Numbered from the stretch's first letter, positions 22,423-34,961 are shown. The stretch is DNA of 64,000 bases from Rhodocyclaceae bacterium (GCA_028869135.1 JAGWTC010000001.1:1-64000); one strand, 5' to 3'. Numbers and translations: made by a program. Notes: a model not told the origin generated them from the sequence alone.

Positions 22423-23280
22423 CTACTCCTTCGCCCGCGCAAACATTCCACGAATCGCATCTTGTATATCCGCAGGCAGCACAATGGTTTTCGCGTTATC
22501 GGAAGAGGCCAGATGATTCAGCGCACCAAGATATTTTTCGCCCAGCAGATAACGCATCGAGGCATCGCCGCCGCCCAGTGCAGAGGTGACGCGACGAATT
22601 GCTTCGGCGCTCGCCTCGGCCATGGTGACCTGCGCTTCGGCATCGCGGCGCGCCGATTCGAGGCGAGCCTCGGCCTGCAGAATCGCCGCCTGCTTGGTGC
22701 CTTCCGCCTTGGTCACCATCGCCTTGCGTTCGCGCTCGGCCGAGGCCTGCGCCTCCATTGCCTTCTGCATGGACTCGGACGGATTGATGTCCTGGATCTC
22801 CACCGACTTCACCGCCAGGCCCCAGTCCACGGCTTCGTCGGCAATGCTCTCGCGCAAGCGCGCCTTGATCTTGTCGCGACTCGACAGCGCGGCGTCGAGG
22901 TCCATCTCGCCGATGATTGAGCGCAGCGTCGTCATGATCAGGTTGCGGATCGCTTCGGAAAAATCGACGACGCCGTACACCGCCTTGATCGGATCGGTGA
23001 CCTTGATGAAGGCAATCGCGTTCGTAACGATCACCGCGTTGTCGCGCGTAATCACTTCCTGTTCCTGCACATCGAGGATGAGGTCCTTGGTGACGAGCTT
23101 GTAGGCCACCCGGTCGAGGTAGGGAATGATGATGGAGAGGCCGGGATGCAGCGTGTCGTGGTACTTGCCCAGACGCTCGACGATCCACTCCTCGCCTTGC
23201 GGCACGATGCGTATGCCCTTGGCCAGCGTGACAATGACAAAAACGATGAATACGACGACGACGACCAGACCTTCCCCCAT
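22423..23280 (-). CDS. SPFH/Band 7 membrane protein (stomatin/paraslipin-like, QmcA type)
   Basis: 285 residues. One N-terminal TM helix (GLVVVVVFIVFVIVTLA) is followed by a Band 7 domain (IRIVPQGEEWIVERLGKYHD through about residue 190) and a coiled-coil region rich in Ala/Glu/Arg. Such proteins form large membrane scaffolds. It is 24 bases downstream of an NfeD gene, the usual partner. Confidence 0.9.
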   Translation of the reverse strand: MGEGLVVVVVFIVFVIVTLAKGIRIVPQGEEWIVERLGKYHDTLHPGLSIIIPYLDRVAYKLVTKDLILDVQEQEVITRDNAVIVTNAIAFIKVTDPIKAVYGVVDFSEAIRNLIMTTLRSIIGEMDLDAALSSRDKIKARLRESIADEAVDWGLAVKSVEIQDINPSESMQKAMEAQASAERERKAMVTKAEGTKQAAILQAEARLESARRDAEAQVTMAEASAEAIRRVTSALGGGDASMRYLLGEKYLGALNHLASSDNAKTIVLPADIQDAIRGMFARAKE

Positions 23281-23304
23281 TGCGGTTCTCCCTGGATTTG
23301 AACG

Positions 23305-23748
23305 TTAGGCGCGGGTGATGCGCAGCATGCTGCCTTCGATCTCGACGATGCGCACGCGCTCGCCGGCCGGAATTTCCTCTTCGGCGATGCAGGTCCAGAC
23401 CTCGCTGCCCAGCAGCGGTTTCTGGAAACGCACCTCGCCTTTCTGGAACGGCGCGACCGCATGCGTCAGCAGGCCGACTTCGCCGATCAGGTTGCCGTCC
23501 GACATGCCGACGCGCGTCTTGTGCTGGCCCGGCTTGAAGATGCGGAACCAGTAGAAGACGAGCACGAGTGAAAGCGCCAGCCACAGGCCCAGCTGCGCAG
23601 TCAGGCCGACACTGGGCAGGATGACGAGGAGAATGCCGACGAACACGGCGCTGAGGCCGAACCAGACGAGCACGAAAATGGGGATCGCCAGTTCGCACAG
23701 CAGCAAGGCTACGCCTGCGACGATCCAGTGCCACCATTCAATCTGCAT
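23305..23748 (-). CDS. NfeD-like membrane protein
   Basis: 147 residues. Two or three hydrophobic helices in the first 70 residues (WIVAGVALLLCELAIPIFVL and GLWLALSLVLVFYWF) precede an OB-fold domain (IGEVGLLTHAVAPFQKGEVR to VEIEGSMLRI). Short NfeD proteins are paired with SPFH proteins, as here. Confidence 0.88.
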   Translation of the reverse strand: MQIEWWHWIVAGVALLLCELAIPIFVLVWFGLSAVFVGILLVILPSVGLTAQLGLWLALSLVLVFYWFRIFKPGQHKTRVGMSDGNLIGEVGLLTHAVAPFQKGEVRFQKPLLGSEVWTCIAEEEIPAGERVRIVEIEGSMLRITRA

Positions 23749-23832
23749 AAAAGCTCCAGCGTCAATTGAAGTTGCAGACTAACCGAAATACAGAAAAAAA
23801 TGCAAATTGCCGCGTCGACGACAAGCCTCGTT

Positions 23833-24606
23833 TCAGCCGCGCTGGCGCAGGCCTTCGAACAGGCAGATGGCAGCAGCGGCGGCGACATTCAAGGATTCGG
23901 TCGCCGCGGCCAGCGGGATCGTCGCACGCAAGCGGGCGGCGGCCTGAAGCGCCGGCGACAATCCGGCGCCCTCGTTGCCGAACAGCCATGCCACGGGGCG
24001 CTTGAGATCGAGCTGATAGAGCGGCGTGGCGCCCTCCACCACGGTCGCAACGCCGGGCATGTCAAGCTGCCCGAGCACAGCCGGAAGGTCGAGCTGCTCC
24101 CGGATATTCAGGGAAAAATGCGCTCCCTGGGCGGCGCGCAGCACACGCGGCGTCCAGGCGCCAGCACAACCCGCACCGAGCAGCACGTCGCGCACGCCGG
24201 CCGCTGCGGCCGAACGCAGGATGGAGCCCACGTTGCCTGCATCCTGAACGGCATCGAGGAGAACGCAGGTTTGTTGGGGCAAGGCATCGTCCGGCGCAGG
24301 AATGGCGATGACGGCGGCGATGCCGGTCGGCGCGGCGACGCCGCTCAATTCGCGGAACAGCGTGTCGCGCAGACAGAGCATGTCCGCGTCGGCAAAGCTT
24401 GCTGCCAGGGAGGACACTTCCGGATTGTGCAGCGCCGACTCGGCCAGCAGCAGGAGTTGCGGCCGGCCGCCACGCTCGCGAAAGACTTCAAGCAGATGCA
24501 GGCCGTCGATCAGCGTCTGCTGGCGCTGTCTCTGCTCGCGCGCGTTTTCGACCAGATCGCGTAGCGATTTGAAGGTTGGGTTGTCGCGCGAAGCGATCTG
24601 CTTCAC
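23833..24606 (-). CDS. RNA 2'-O-methyltransferase, TrmH/SpoU family
   Basis: 257 residues from a GTG at 24606 that overlaps the rnhB stop (GTGA). An N-terminal substrate-binding domain is followed by a SPOUT domain with motif 1 ([20 protein letters not shown]), motif 2 ([10 protein letters not shown]) and motif 3 ([20 protein letters not shown]). It probably methylates rRNA or tRNA ribose; the exact site cannot be read. Last gene of the macro-operon. Confidence 0.9.
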   Translation of the reverse strand: MKQIASRDNPTFKSLRDLVENAREQRQRQQTLIDGLHLLEVFRERGGRPQLLLLAESALHNPEVSSLAASFADADMLCLRDTLFRELSGVAAPTGIAAVIAIPAPDDALPQQTCVLLDAVQDAGNVGSILRSAAAAGVRDVLLGAGCAGAWTPRVLRAAQGAHFSLNIREQLDLPAVLGQLDMPGVATVVEGATPLYQLDLKRPVAWLFGNEGAGLSPALQAAARLRATIPLAAATESLNVAAAAAICLFEGLRQRG

Positions 24607-25211
24607 AGCCCGGCCTCGTCGAGTAGCAAACGCACCGGCGCATAGCTGCTGCGATAGATTTCGCGCACCACGCCATGCTCGCGCAGCGCCGCCAGATGTG
24701 CCGGCGTCGGGTAGCCCTTGTGCTGGTTGAGTCCGTACATGGGGTAGCGCGCGTGCAGCGCCTGCATCTGGGCATCGCGCACGGTCTTGGCAAGTATAGA
24801 GGCGGCGGCGATCGCCGCCACTTTGCTGTCGCCTTTGACAATGGCGGTTGCCTGCATGGAAACCTTGGGGCAATGCAGACCGTCAACCTCGATGGCATCG
24901 GGTAACACCGCCAGCATTTCAACGGCACGACGCATGGCGAGCAAGGTCGCGTGATGGATGTTCAGCGTATCGATCTCCAGAACGCTGGCCTCCGCCACCG
25001 CCCAGGCCAGGGCACGTTCACGAATCAGGGGCGCCAGACGGTCGCGCGCCTTCTCGGTAAGCTTCTTGGAGTCGTTGAGCCCGTCGATCGGGCGCGCCGG
25101 ATCGAGAATCACCGCGGCCGCGACCACCGAACCGGCCAGCGGGCCGCGGCCGGCTTCGTCAACGCCGGCCACAAGCGCCCTTGCAGTCAGGTTGATGCCT
25201 GCAAGGCTCAC
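24603..25211 (-). CDS. rnhB: Ribonuclease HII
   Basis: Removes RNA from RNA-DNA hybrids. 202 residues with catalytic D18 and E19 ([14 protein letters not shown]), D110 (EVDGLH) and D128 (VKGDSK). It sits between lpxB and the methyltransferase, as in many betaproteobacteria. Confidence 0.95.
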   Translation of the reverse strand: MSLAGINLTARALVAGVDEAGRGPLAGSVVAAAVILDPARPIDGLNDSKKLTEKARDRLAPLIRERALAWAVAEASVLEIDTLNIHHATLLAMRRAVEMLAVLPDAIEVDGLHCPKVSMQATAIVKGDSKVAAIAAASILAKTVRDAQMQALHARYPMYGLNQHKGYPTPAHLAALREHGVVREIYRSSYAPVRLLLDEAGL

Positions 25212-25224
25212 AAGGCCGACTCCG

Positions 25225-26385
25225 TCATTCGGTCAGCGCCCTGTGCGGCAGCAGATACGGCAGCACGGCAGCGGCAGCCCGCTCCGCCGTACCCTGGCGC
25301 AAGGTGTGGTGAATGCGGTAGAACACCTCGATGATCTGCTTGCGCGCAGCCTTGTCGACGATCAGATTGCCAAGGGCCTGCGCCATGTTTTCCGGCGTGG
25401 CTTCATCCTGAATGAACTCCGGCACGACAAACTCGCCGGCCAGAATATTGGGCAGTCCGACCCAGGGCTGATAGCCCTTGTTCTTCATCAGACGGTACGT
25501 CCAGGGCGACATTTTGTAGGCGACGACCATGGGCGTCTTGATCAGGGCCGTTTCCAGCGTTGCGGTGCCGCTGGCGACCAGCGCCGCATCGGACACCGCC
25601 AGCGCATCGCGCGCATGGCCGAACAGCATCTTGAACGCCATTTCCTGAGCGCCGCACTTCCACAGCGCCAGTTCGAAGCGCTCGCGCGTTTCGCGCGTGA
25701 TCAGTGGCACCAGCATCTGCGCCTTGGGGAAACGCTGCAGCAGCAGCTTGCCGGTCTCGATGAAACTTTCCGCCATGTAGTCGACCTCGGACTGCCGACT
25801 GCCTGGCAGCAAGGCGATGTACTGGCCGTTCTCGTCGAGGCCGAGCCGCTCCAGTGCACCGGCGCGATCGGGCTCGATCGGCAACACGTCGGCAAAGGGG
25901 TGGCCAACATAGCTGACCGGGATATCGTGCTTTTCGTAGATTTCCGGTTCGAACGGAAACAACGCCAGCATGCGTGAAACGGATTTCTTGATCTTGTGAA
26001 TGCGCTCGCCGCGCCAGGCCCAGATCGAGGGGCTGACGAAGTGGATCGAAGGAACGCCGGCGTTCTTTACGCGCTCCTCAAGCCACAGATTGAAGTCCGG
26101 CGCATCGACGCCGATGAAGACATCCGGCTTGTCCTTGAGCAACTGCGCCAGCAATTTTTTGCGGACGCCCGAGATCTCGCGGTAATGGCGCAGGACTTCG
26201 GCATAACCGCGCACTGCCAGGGTTTCAGAAGGCCACACAGCGTTGAAGCCGGCCGCCTGCATGCGCGGGCCGCCGATGCCGTAGAACTCGGCATCCGGCA
26301 AATGCACGCGCAAGGCCTGGATCAGGTGCGCCGCAAGCAAATCGCCGGACGCTTCTCCGGCCACCATTGCGATACGGATCGGCAT
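25225..26385 (-). CDS. lpxB: Lipid-A-disaccharide synthase
   Basis: Joins UDP-2,3-diacylglucosamine and lipid X. 386 residues starting at [19 protein letters not shown]; the open frame extends upstream but into the lpxA end. Conserved blocks include [28 protein letters not shown] and [13 protein letters not shown]. It follows lpxA after 16 bases. Confidence 0.95.
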   Translation of the reverse strand: MPIRIAMVAGEASGDLLAAHLIQALRVHLPDAEFYGIGGPRMQAAGFNAVWPSETLAVRGYAEVLRHYREISGVRKKLLAQLLKDKPDVFIGVDAPDFNLWLEERVKNAGVPSIHFVSPSIWAWRGERIHKIKKSVSRMLALFPFEPEIYEKHDIPVSYVGHPFADVLPIEPDRAGALERLGLDENGQYIALLPGSRQSEVDYMAESFIETGKLLLQRFPKAQMLVPLITRETRERFELALWKCGAQEMAFKMLFGHARDALAVSDAALVASGTATLETALIKTPMVVAYKMSPWTYRLMKNKGYQPWVGLPNILAGEFVVPEFIQDEATPENMAQALGNLIVDKAARKQIIEVFYRIHHTLRQGTAERAAAAVLPYLLPHRALTE

Positions 26386-26401
26386 GGAAGGTCTTGCCGG
26401 A

Positions 26402-27178
26402 TCAGCGAACGATTCCGCGCCCGGGCACGGAAAGGAAGTCGACCAGCGGCTGAAGCTCCGGGCAGGCGCCCTGCTCGGCGGCAATTGCATCGCGCGCTTC
26501 TTCAAGGCGCAGTCCTGACTTGTAGAGCGTCTTGTAGGCGCGCCGCAAGGCCGCAATGGCATCATCCGCAAAGCCGCGCCGCCGCAGGCCTTCCAGGTTC
26601 ATGCCGCGCGCCTCGGCGGGGTTGCCCGAGGCCATGACGTACGGCGGCAGATCCTGCGACAGGCTGGTCGTCATGCCGGCCATCGCATGCGCGCCGATGC
26701 GCACGAACTGATGGACACCGGACAGGCCGCCGAGAATGACGAAATCGCCGATATGCACATGCCCGGCCAGTTGCACACTGTTGGCAAAAATGACGTTGCT
26801 GCCGATCTGGCAATCGTGCGCCACATGTACATAGGCCATGATCCAGTTGTCGTTGCCGACACGGGTTACGCCAGCATCCTGCACCGTGCCGATATTGAAA
26901 GTGCAGCACTCGCGGATGGTGTTGCGGTCGCCGATTTCAAGCTGGGTCGGCTCGCCGGCATATTTCTTGTCCTGCGGTGCGGAACCGATGGAGCAGAACT
27001 GGAAAATCCGGTTGTCGGCGCCGATGCGGGTGTGGCCTTCGATCACCACATGCGGACCGATGACCGTGTTGGCGCCGATTTCGACATTCGGCCCGACGAT
27101 GGAATATGGACCGATTTCGACGCCTTCGGCGATGCGCGCTCCGGGGTCTACGATTGCGGTCTGATGAATACGCGTCAT
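26402..27178 (-). CDS. lpxA: UDP-N-acetylglucosamine acyltransferase
   Basis: First step of lipid A synthesis. 258 residues with left-handed beta-helix hexapeptide repeats through about residue 190 ([20 protein letters not shown]). The catalytic His lies in the [15 protein letters not shown] region. The ATG overlaps the fabZ stop (ATGA). Confidence 0.95.
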   Translation of the reverse strand: MTRIHQTAIVDPGARIAEGVEIGPYSIVGPNVEIGANTVIGPHVVIEGHTRIGADNRIFQFCSIGSAPQDKKYAGEPTQLEIGDRNTIRECCTFNIGTVQDAGVTRVGNDNWIMAYVHVAHDCQIGSNVIFANSVQLAGHVHIGDFVILGGLSGVHQFVRIGAHAMAGMTTSLSQDLPPYVMASGNPAEARGMNLEGLRRRGFADDAIAALRRAYKTLYKSGLRLEEARDAIAAEQGACPELQPLVDFLSVPGRGIVR

Positions 27179-27660
27179 TCTTCGTCCAGCATTCGCATCG
27201 TGCACATGATCTTGGCTTCCGCCGCAACCTGTTCATCGACCTTGGCTGAACATTCGAACTTCCACAGTCCGCGCTTGCTGAAGACCAGCCTGGCCTCAAG
27301 CACCAGTTGATCGCCCGGCATCACCGGCCGCTTGAAACGCGCTTCGTCGATGCCGACGAAGTAGTAAACGGAATCGTCGTTGGCGGCATTGCCCAGGGTC
27401 TTGAAAGACAGGATAGCGGCGGCCTGCGCCATCGACTCGACGATGAGCACGCCCGGCATGACCGGGTGATGCGGATAGTGACCCGGAAAGAAGGGCTCGT
27501 TCATGGTCACGTTCTTGATTGCCGAAATGTGCGAGCCTGGCACGACTTCCGTGACGCGATCGATCATCAGAAAGGGGTAGCGGTGCGGCAGGCACTTCAG
27601 GACGGCATGGATGTCCATGCTTTCGGGAGCTGCCGTGGGGGCGTTGATCGCCTCACTCAT
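27175..27660 (-). CDS. fabZ: 3-hydroxyacyl-ACP dehydratase
   Basis: Dehydrates 3-hydroxyacyl-ACP in fatty acid synthesis. 161 residues, hot-dog fold, with [13 protein letters not shown], the catalytic His in [14 protein letters not shown] and the catalytic Glu in [11 protein letters not shown]. An internal ATG ([10 protein letters not shown]) is an alternative start. Overlaps lpxD and lpxA by ATGA. Confidence 0.95.
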   Translation of the reverse strand: MSEAINAPTAAPESMDIHAVLKCLPHRYPFLMIDRVTEVVPGSHISAIKNVTMNEPFFPGHYPHHPVMPGVLIVESMAQAAAILSFKTLGNAANDDSVYYFVGIDEARFKRPVMPGDQLVLEARLVFSKRGLWKFECSAKVDEQVAAEAKIMCTMRMLDEE

Positions 27661-28691
27661 TTCTTGTTCTCCAGTTCATTCAGTCGCGCTTCGAGGGCGC
27701 GTATTTTATCGGCCATGCTGTCGAGATGGCGCAGGCGGGCGAAATTTTTCAGCCACTCACCATGCGGCATTGAGGGAACACTGCCCGTGTAGGCGCCGCG
27801 CGAAACGATGTTCTTGGCGACATAAGTGCAGGCGGAAACATTCACGTCATCGGCAATGGTGATGTGACCCAGGATGTTCGACGATCCACCGATGGTGCAA
27901 CGACTGCCGATAACGGCACTGCCGGCAATGCCGGCACAGGCCGCGATCGCCGTATGCGCGCCAATACGCACGTTGTGGGCGATCTGGATCAGGTTGTCCA
28001 GCTTGACGCCGTTTTCGATGACAGTGTCGGCCAGGGCGCCACGGTCTATGGTGGTGCCGGCGCCGATCTCTACATCGTCGCCAATGATGACGGTGCCAGT
28101 CTGCGGAATCTTGACCCACGAGCCGTCCTTCTCGCGCGCGAAGCCGAAGCCGTCGGAGCCGATCACAGCACCGGCATGCACGATTACACGCGAACCGATG
28201 CGACACCCGTAGTAAACCGTGGAATGGGGGTAGAGACGGCAATCGGAGCCGATTGTGACACCCGAGCCGACCACCGCATTGGCGCCGATGACAGTGCCGT
28301 CGCCAATGCGAACGTTGGCGCCAATGTAGGCGCCGGCGCCAACACTGACGTGGCCGGGCAACTCCGACATCACGGTCGCGCTGGGATGAATGCCGACAGG
28401 CGCCGGAATCTTGGGGCTCAGGAGCTGCGCAAGCCGGGCGAAGTACAGATAGGGGTCCGGATGCACGATGGCCGGAACCGGGCATCCATCGGCCAGGGAG
28501 GGCGCCAGAATGACCGCTGATGCCTTGGTTGTGGCGAGCAACGGCTGGTATTTGGCATTGGAGAGGAATGCAATTTCACCGTGCTTTGCCGTCTCCAACG
28601 GTGCAATGCGAGCAATGTGCAGATCACCGGCATCTTCCGAGGAAGCGTGCAACTCACCGCCGAGCCGCGCAACGATATCGGTAAGCCGCAT
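27657..28691 (-). CDS. lpxD: UDP-3-O-(3-hydroxyacyl)glucosamine N-acyltransferase
   Basis: Third step of lipid A synthesis. 344 residues from the ATG at 28691, with GAGG five bases upstream; a GTG at 28697 would add two residues. The N-terminal uridine-binding domain is followed by hexapeptide repeats and the catalytic-site segment [21 protein letters not shown]-terminal helix closes the protein. Confidence 0.95.
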   Translation of the reverse strand: MRLTDIVARLGGELHASSEDAGDLHIARIAPLETAKHGEIAFLSNAKYQPLLATTKASAVILAPSLADGCPVPAIVHPDPYLYFARLAQLLSPKIPAPVGIHPSATVMSELPGHVSVGAGAYIGANVRIGDGTVIGANAVVGSGVTIGSDCRLYPHSTVYYGCRIGSRVIVHAGAVIGSDGFGFAREKDGSWVKIPQTGTVIIGDDVEIGAGTTIDRGALADTVIENGVKLDNLIQIAHNVRIGAHTAIAACAGIAGSAVIGSRCTIGGSSNILGHITIADDVNVSACTYVAKNIVSRGAYTGSVPSMPHGEWLKNFARLRHLDSMADKIRALEARLNELENKK

Positions 28692-28709
28692 GCTCACCTC
28701 GATCCGCCT

Positions 28710-29258
28710 TTACTTCGCCGACAGCGTGGCGGAAGCCGGCGCAGAAGCCGAACCTCCCTCACTCAAGGCCTTGATCACCTTGGGCGTGATGTCGATGGCG
28801 GGGCTGAAGTAGACCGCTTCCTGGACAATGAGATCGTACTTTTCGGTTTCAGCAATCCTGCGGATAACCTTGTTGACGCTCTCGTACAAAACGGCCAACT
28901 CCTCGTTCTGGCGTACGCTCAGATCCTCGCGGAACTCGCGTTGCTTGCGCTGAAAGTCGCGATTCAGATCGGCAAACTCGCGCTCACGCGAACGACGGTC
29001 CGCGTCGGACATGGTTACGCCGTCCTTTTCCAGCTTGTCCTGCATGGTCTGCAGTTGCTTGCTCATCTTCTGCAGATCCTGGTCGCGCCTCTCGAACTCG
29101 GCCTTGATCTTCTTCATGGCACGCTGCGCCTGGGGCGCCTCGTTGGAAACGCGCTGCAGATTGATGAAACCGATCTTGCTTTCAGCCGCCGCGTAAGGTG
29201 CTGCCAGCAGCATGGCAGCGACAGCCGCTGCGGACAATGTGGATTTAAGATTGAACAA
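28710..29258 (-). CDS. skp: Periplasmic chaperone Skp/OmpH family
   Basis: Holds outer-membrane proteins on the way to BamA. 182 residues with a signal peptide ending at AAPYAAA, then a long charged coiled coil (about 45-125) typical of Skp arms. It lies between bamA and lpxD, the conserved position. Confidence 0.92.
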   Translation of the reverse strand: MFNLKSTLSAAAVAAMLLAAPYAAAESKIGFINLQRVSNEAPQAQRAMKKIKAEFERRDQDLQKMSKQLQTMQDKLEKDGVTMSDADRRSREREFADLNRDFQRKQREFREDLSVRQNEELAVLYESVNKVIRRIAETEKYDLIVQEAVYFSPAIDITPKVIKALSEGGSASAPASATLSAK

Positions 29259-29275
29259 GGTATACCCCCGATTGC

Positions 29276-31603
29276 TTAAAACGTTTGGCCCATCGTGAAC
29301 TGCAGCATTTGCGTCTTGTCGTTTTCCTGCTTGTTAAGCGGGACGCCAAGACTGAATTTCAATGGCCCCATGGGTGAAGACCACATAAGCGACAAACCGG
29401 CGCTGTAGCGGAAGCCCTTCAAATCCTTGAGCGTGCTGCCGACTTCGTTGCCCCAGACCTGACCGGCGTCGACGAAGGTTCCGAGTCGCATGGACTTGTC
29501 CATGCCGGAACCCGGCATCGGGAACATCAGCTCTATGGTTCCGACTGCCTTGCGAGTGCCGCCCAGTCGTTGAACGCCATAGAGCGTGTCGCTGGTATCG
29601 ATCGGCCCCAGTGTCCCCGTATCATACCCGCGTACCGAGCCAATGCCACCGGCGTAGAAGTTTTTGAAGAAGGGATAATCCTTGCCGCCTATGCTGCCGG
29701 CGTACCCCACTTCTGCGTTGGTGTACAGGGTAAAGGACTGGCTCAACTTCCAGTAGTGCTGATGTTGGGCCGTCAGTTTGTAATACTCAAGACTGCCCGG
29801 AGGAGCACCAAATTCGGCTCCCACCCGAGCGATCGTGCCTTCTGTCGGATACAACCGGCTATCGAGAGAGTTCCGACCCCAATTGGCCGTCGGGACCAGG
29901 CTGTTGTAGCTCTCACCGTTCTTTGCAACATAGTCGATATAACGCTGCGGACTACGCGTGCTGCCAACTGCATCGAAGACGCCGAGCTTGGTCGCATCGA
30001 CCGCCAGTCCGAAACCAAGATAATCCGTATCGCTGATCGGGACGCCCAGCCGCAGGCCGCCACCCACTGCCTTTGTGTTGTAGCGCGCAATGGACAGGCT
30101 GGTCGTGTCGGTCTTGCGATGGTAGATGTCGAAGCCGGCCGAGATGCCGTCAACGGTGTAGTAAGGGTTGGTGTAGGACAGCGAATACACCGTGTTGATC
30201 TTGCTGGTATTCACGCCGACCGATACCGTCTTGCCGCTGCCGAACAGGTTCTGCTGCGTCACGGAACCCGACAGCGACAGCTTTTCGGCACTGGAGAAGC
30301 CGGCGCCCAGCATCACGAAGCCAGTCGGCTTTTCCTTGACATTGATGTTCACATCCACCTGATCGGTGGTGCCGGGAACCTGGGGCGTTTCGACCGTCGT
30401 CTCGTCAAAGTAGCCAAGGCGGTCGACACGATTGCGCGACTTGTTGATGCGGTCGCCATCGTACCAGGCGCCTTCCATCTGCCGCATCTCGCGGCGCACC
30501 ACCTCATCCCGGGTCCGGGTATTGCCCGTCACGTTGACATTGCGCACATAGACCCGGCGCCCCGGATCGACGAAAAGCGTAAAGGCAACTTCGCGTTTCT
30601 CCTTGTTCAACTCGGGGGCCGCATTGACGTTCGCAAATGCATAGCCGTCGTTGCCGAGGCGATCGCTGATCGCCTTGGTGGTTTCGGCAACCTTGGCGCG
30701 CGAATACACCTCGCCCGGCTTGACCTTGACCAGCTTCTTGAGCTCGGCTTCGGGAATCAGCAGATCGCCGGTGAGCTTGACCGAAGACACCGTGTACTTC
30801 TCGCCTTCAGTCACATTGATCGTGATGTAGATATCCTTCTTGTCCGGCGAAATCGTGACCTGTGTCGAGTCCACCGAGAACTCCAGATAGCCGCGGTCCA
30901 AATAATAGGAGCGCAGGTTCTCAAGGTCGCCCGACAGCTTCTGCTTTGAATACTGGTCGTTCTTGGTGTACCAGGTCAGCCAGGTCGGCGTGGTCAGGTT
31001 GAAGACGGACAGGAGTTCCTTTTCCTTGAAGGCCTTGTTGCCGACAATGCTGATCTGGCGAATCTTGGTGATCTGGCCTTCGTCGACGCTGAAGTTGATG
31101 CCGACGCGGTTGCGCTCCAGCGGCGTAATCGTCGTGGTGATGACCGCCGCGTAATAGCCCTTGCTCAGATACTGGCGCTTCAGTTCCTGTTCCGCGCGTT
31201 CGACAACGGCGCGATCGAAGATGCGCGACTCGGCCAGGCCGACTTCACGCAGGCTTTTCTTGATCTGGTCCTTTTCGAACGCCTTCATGCCGACGAAATC
31301 GAGCGAGGCGATCGCCGGCCGCTCCTCGATCACAACGACCAGGACACCCTGTTCGATCTCAAGGCGAACATCCTTGAAAAAGCCGGTGGCAAACAGCGCC
31401 TTGATGGCCTGTGACGCCTTTTCGTCCGTCATGGTCTCGCCGACCTTGACGGGAAGGTAACTGAATACGGTGCCTGCGTCGGTTCGCTGTATGCCCTCTA
31501 CGCGGATATCCTTGACGGTAAAGGGTTCGAAGGCGTGCGCACTGGTTTGCGCCATGGCAGCCAAAGCAACGGAAATGAGGCCGCCCAGCAAAGACTTTTT
31601 CAT
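29276..31603 (-). CDS. bamA: Outer membrane protein assembly factor BamA
   Basis: Core of the BAM complex that inserts outer-membrane beta-barrels. 775 residues: a signal peptide ends at SAHA (residue 24), five POTRA domains follow to about 420, then a 16-strand barrel. The loop-6 motif VRGY is present ([11 protein letters not shown]) and the last residue is Phe (FTMGQTF), an outer-membrane sorting signal. Confidence 0.96.
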   Translation of the reverse strand: MKKSLLGGLISVALAAMAQTSAHAFEPFTVKDIRVEGIQRTDAGTVFSYLPVKVGETMTDEKASQAIKALFATGFFKDVRLEIEQGVLVVVIEERPAIASLDFVGMKAFEKDQIKKSLREVGLAESRIFDRAVVERAEQELKRQYLSKGYYAAVITTTITPLERNRVGINFSVDEGQITKIRQISIVGNKAFKEKELLSVFNLTTPTWLTWYTKNDQYSKQKLSGDLENLRSYYLDRGYLEFSVDSTQVTISPDKKDIYITINVTEGEKYTVSSVKLTGDLLIPEAELKKLVKVKPGEVYSRAKVAETTKAISDRLGNDGYAFANVNAAPELNKEKREVAFTLFVDPGRRVYVRNVNVTGNTRTRDEVVRREMRQMEGAWYDGDRINKSRNRVDRLGYFDETTVETPQVPGTTDQVDVNINVKEKPTGFVMLGAGFSSAEKLSLSGSVTQQNLFGSGKTVSVGVNTSKINTVYSLSYTNPYYTVDGISAGFDIYHRKTDTTSLSIARYNTKAVGGGLRLGVPISDTDYLGFGLAVDATKLGVFDAVGSTRSPQRYIDYVAKNGESYNSLVPTANWGRNSLDSRLYPTEGTIARVGAEFGAPPGSLEYYKLTAQHQHYWKLSQSFTLYTNAEVGYAGSIGGKDYPFFKNFYAGGIGSVRGYDTGTLGPIDTSDTLYGVQRLGGTRKAVGTIELMFPMPGSGMDKSMRLGTFVDAGQVWGNEVGSTLKDLKGFRYSAGLSLMWSSPMGPLKFSLGVPLNKQENDKTQMLQFTMGQTF

Positions 31604-31607
31604 TGAT

Positions 31608-32975
31608 TCAGCCGAAAAACTGTCGATTCAGATCGTTGAAGAGAGCCACGCTCATCATGAGCAGCAGCAAGGTCAGACCGATACGCTGGCCAACCGCAAA
31701 AACCTTCTCTGGCAAAGGCTTTCCGCGCAGAAATTCGGCCAGATAATACATCAAATGCCCCCCATCCAGCACCGGAATCGGTAACAGATTGAGTACGCCA
31801 ATGCTGATGCTGATTAAGGCCAGGAATTTGACGTAGTAAGGGATTCCGTACTGGATCGACTGTCCCGCGACTTCCGCGATCGTGATCGGGCCGGAGAGAT
31901 TCTTGAGGGACAACTCGCCGATCAGCATGCGCCCCATCATCCGCAATGCGAATATGGCGGTATCCCAGGTTTGCGTCAGCGCCTTGCGCGCGGCGGCCAG
32001 CGGTGGGTAGGTAACCTTGCGGAACATGGCCGCGCTGAGTTTGGGATCAAGCGTAGTGGTAACGCCTAACTGCCCCTTTTTGAAGTGCCCGTTCTCGCCT
32101 GCCGGCACCGCGCGGATTTCCCGTTCGCTCCCATTGCGCAGCACCCACAGCAGCAGCGGCTTCCCCGGAGAGGATTTGGCTGCGGCCGAGAACTCATACC
32201 ACCACCTGATCGGCTGTCCATTGACGGCGAGAACGCGATCGCCGGACTGCAGACCGGCGGCTTCGGCAGGCGATTGCAGCAGCACCTTGTCGATGATGGG
32301 CAACTGCTTCGGCGGATCAATGCTCAGCCCCAGCACCTCCATGGGGTCGTTCTGGGTCGTATCGATGCTGACGCCGGTTGCGGGTAGCGTCAGGATCAGA
32401 TGCTGGTCGTCCTGACGACTGACCTTCAGCTCAAGCGCCTGCCCGTTCGCCAGCGCGCGCAAGACCTCCCAGCGCAGCATTTCCCAACTGCCGACGGAAA
32501 TGTCGTTCACGCTCAAAACCTCATCGCCGCCCTGAATGCCGGCACTTTCAGCCGGTTTGCCAACGGCCGGCGCCCCGAGCACGGGCCGCAGTTCCTCCAC
32601 TCCCTGGACGAACAAGCCCCAATACAAAACGATGGCGAGGAGAAGGTTTGCAAGCGGCCCCGCCAGCACGATGAGGCTGCGCTTGCCCAGGCTTTGCTGC
32701 GTGAATGCACGCGGAAGTTCTTCAGGTGCCACCGGCCCTTCGCGTTCGTCGACCATCTTGACGTAACCGCCGAGCGGAATGGCGCACAATGCAAACTCGG
32801 TGCGATCAGCACCAAAACGCCGACTCCACAGCACCTTGCCGAAACCGACGGCGAAACGCAGCACCTTGACGCCGCACATGCGCGCCACGATGAAGTGGCC
32901 GAACTCATGCACGACAACGAGCAGACCGATGGCGACGATAAAAGCCAGCAGGTAGGTCAGCGGCGCCTGCAGCAT
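31608..32975 (-). CDS. rseP: Site-2 metalloprotease RseP
   Basis: Inner-membrane protease of regulated intramembrane proteolysis (anti-sigma E release). 455 residues with the zinc motif HEFGH at 23-27, two PDZ domains in the middle ([20 protein letters not shown] and [16 protein letters not shown]) and the C-terminal [12 protein letters not shown]. It is four bases from bamA. Confidence 0.95.
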   Translation of the reverse strand: MLQAPLTYLLAFIVAIGLLVVVHEFGHFIVARMCGVKVLRFAVGFGKVLWSRRFGADRTEFALCAIPLGGYVKMVDEREGPVAPEELPRAFTQQSLGKRSLIVLAGPLANLLLAIVLYWGLFVQGVEELRPVLGAPAVGKPAESAGIQGGDEVLSVNDISVGSWEMLRWEVLRALANGQALELKVSRQDDQHLILTLPATGVSIDTTQNDPMEVLGLSIDPPKQLPIIDKVLLQSPAEAAGLQSGDRVLAVNGQPIRWWYEFSAAAKSSPGKPLLLWVLRNGSEREIRAVPAGENGHFKKGQLGVTTTLDPKLSAAMFRKVTYPPLAAARKALTQTWDTAIFALRMMGRMLIGELSLKNLSGPITIAEVAGQSIQYGIPYYVKFLALISISIGVLNLLPIPVLDGGHLMYYLAEFLRGKPLPEKVFAVGQRIGLTLLLLMMSVALFNDLNRQFFG

Positions 32976-32979
32976 TTCG

Positions 32980-34161
32980 TCAATGGCCCCAGTGAGCGGA
33001 AACGGTCGCTGCCGTATCGCGGGCCAGCGCGTCGGCCACCATGACGCTCTGTAGATCGGCCACCGGCGCCTGCGGGATCTTGTCCAGCGTGGCGGCGATC
33101 ACGTCGGCAATGCGGCGATAGGCCAGACGGCCGTCGAGGAATGCAGCAACGGCGATTTCGTTGGCGGCGTTCAGCACCGCCGGCGCATTGCCACCGCTAT
33201 TCAGGGCCCGATAGGCCAGCGCGAGACAGGGGAAGCGCGCCAGATCCGGGGCGCAGAAGTCGAGACGACCGATGGCGAAGAGGTCCAGCGGCGCCACCCC
33301 GGCGGCGATGCGCTCGGGATAGGCCAGCGCATGGGCGATCGGCGTGCGCATGTCCGGATTGCCGAGCTGGGCGAGCACCGAGCCGTCGACATATTGCACC
33401 AGCGAATGAATCACGCTCTGGGGATGAATCACGACCTCGATCTTGTCGGTCGGCGCATTGAAGAGCCAGCGCGCCTCGATGACTTCAAGCCCCTTGTTCA
33501 TCATGGTCGCCGAATCGACGGAAATCTTCTTGCCCATGACCCAGTTCGGGTGGGCGCAGGCCTGTTCCGGCGTGACGAACTCCAGCGCCTCCAGCGGCAA
33601 GGTGCGGAAGGGGCCGCCCGAAGCCGTCAGCAGCAGCTTGGTAACGCCAGCCCGCGCCAGATTGCCGTCGTAGCCGGCCGGCAGCGACTGGTAGATGGCA
33701 TTGTGCTCGCTATCCACCGGCAGCAGCACCGCCCCGCTCGCCTCGACTTCGTGCATGAAGAGCTCGCCGGCCATGACCAGCGCTTCCTTGTTCGCCAGCA
33801 AAACGCGCTTGCCGGCACGCACCGCAGCCAGCGTTGGCTGCAGGCCGGCGGCGCCGACGATGGCGGCCATCACGGTATCGACCTCCGGCAGAGAGGCCAC
33901 CTGGGCCAGCGCATCGGCGCCGTGCAGAACCTCCACTGCGAGGCTGCCCAGCTTATCGCGCAAACTCGCAGCGGCCTCCGCCGTACCGACCACGGCGTAG
34001 CGCGGCTTGTGCGCCGCACATTGCGCCGCCAGCAAATCGAGGCGGCTATGGCCGGACAAGGCAAGGGCGCGATAACGCTCGGGATGGCGCGCAATCACAT
34101 CCAGCGTATTGACCCCGATGGAGCCCGTCGCGCCGAGCACCGTCACATTGCGCTGGCTCAT
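32980..34161 (-). CDS. dxr: 1-deoxy-D-xylulose 5-phosphate reductoisomerase
   Basis: Second enzyme of the MEP isoprenoid pathway. 393 residues from [20 protein letters not shown] (NADPH site). Conserved blocks [24 protein letters not shown] and [20 protein letters not shown] are present. The start overlaps the cdsA stop (ATGA). Confidence 0.95.
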   Translation of the reverse strand: MSQRNVTVLGATGSIGVNTLDVIARHPERYRALALSGHSRLDLLAAQCAAHKPRYAVVGTAEAAASLRDKLGSLAVEVLHGADALAQVASLPEVDTVMAAIVGAAGLQPTLAAVRAGKRVLLANKEALVMAGELFMHEVEASGAVLLPVDSEHNAIYQSLPAGYDGNLARAGVTKLLLTASGGPFRTLPLEALEFVTPEQACAHPNWVMGKKISVDSATMMNKGLEVIEARWLFNAPTDKIEVVIHPQSVIHSLVQYVDGSVLAQLGNPDMRTPIAHALAYPERIAAGVAPLDLFAIGRLDFCAPDLARFPCLALAYRALNSGGNAPAVLNAANEIAVAAFLDGRLAYRRIADVIAATLDKIPQAPVADLQSVMVADALARDTAATVSAHWGH

Positions 34162-34961
34162 GTCGTCATCCACCAGAAATACAGGGCCACCAACGGCAGC
34201 GTGGAGGTCTGGCTGTCGATGCGATCGAACACGCCGCCGTGGCCGGGCAAAAGATTGCTGCTGTCCTTGAGGTCGGCCTGGCGCTTTAACAGCGACTCGA
34301 ACAGGTCGCCGACGATACTGAGCACGGTCAGCGCAATCAGCACCGCCGCCAGCCCCAGGAAGCGCGAAGCGCCGGCTTCCGGCCATTGGCGCAAGGCCAG
34401 CGCAAAACCGTAGATCAATACCGCCGCAACGGCGCCGTAGGCGCCTTCACGCGTCTTGCCGGGACTGATGCTGGGCGCCAGCTTGTGCTTGCCGAAAGCC
34501 CGGCCGCAGAAATAGGCGGCAATATCCGCGACCCAGACCAGCGCCATGGCCGCGAGCAGGAGCCAGGCATTGCGGCGATAAAGCGCCAGCAGTGACACCC
34601 AGGTCGGCAGAATCACCAGCCATCCAAGCAGGTAGCCGGCCACAGTTTTCGGCAGCGCCCAGCGCCTGGCAAACCAGAACGGAACGACCAGCACCCAGAA
34701 TGCAATAGCGGCCGCGCACAACCAGGGCAGCAGGCCCTGATTCAGACCGCTCAGCGTCAGATACTCGGCCAGCGCGAAAGTCAGAATCGCATAAACCTGG
34801 CGGTGCCGCGTTTCGGCCCGCATGAAACCGCCCCACTCCCAGGCTGCCAGCGCCGCGACCATGGCGAACACAAAGCTCGCCACCCAGTCCGGAAAAACGA
34901 ACAGGACGCCAATGAATCCGGCCAGCAGGAAAAGTGCGGTTACGACCCGCGTTCTAAGCAT
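34158..34961 (-). CDS. cdsA: Phosphatidate cytidylyltransferase
   Basis: Makes CDP-diacylglycerol for phospholipid synthesis. 267 residues with about eight hydrophobic helices and the family signature [19 protein letters not shown] near the C-terminus. The ATG at 34961 lies within the end of uppS (8-bp overlap). Confidence 0.94.
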   Translation of the reverse strand: MLRTRVVTALFLLAGFIGVLFVFPDWVASFVFAMVAALAAWEWGGFMRAETRHRQVYAILTFALAEYLTLSGLNQGLLPWLCAAAIAFWVLVVPFWFARRWALPKTVAGYLLGWLVILPTWVSLLALYRRNAWLLLAAMALVWVADIAAYFCGRAFGKHKLAPSISPGKTREGAYGAVAAVLIYGFALALRQWPEAGASRFLGLAAVLIALTVLSIVGDLFESLLKRQADLKDSSNLLPGHGGVFDRIDSQTSTLPLVALYFWWMTT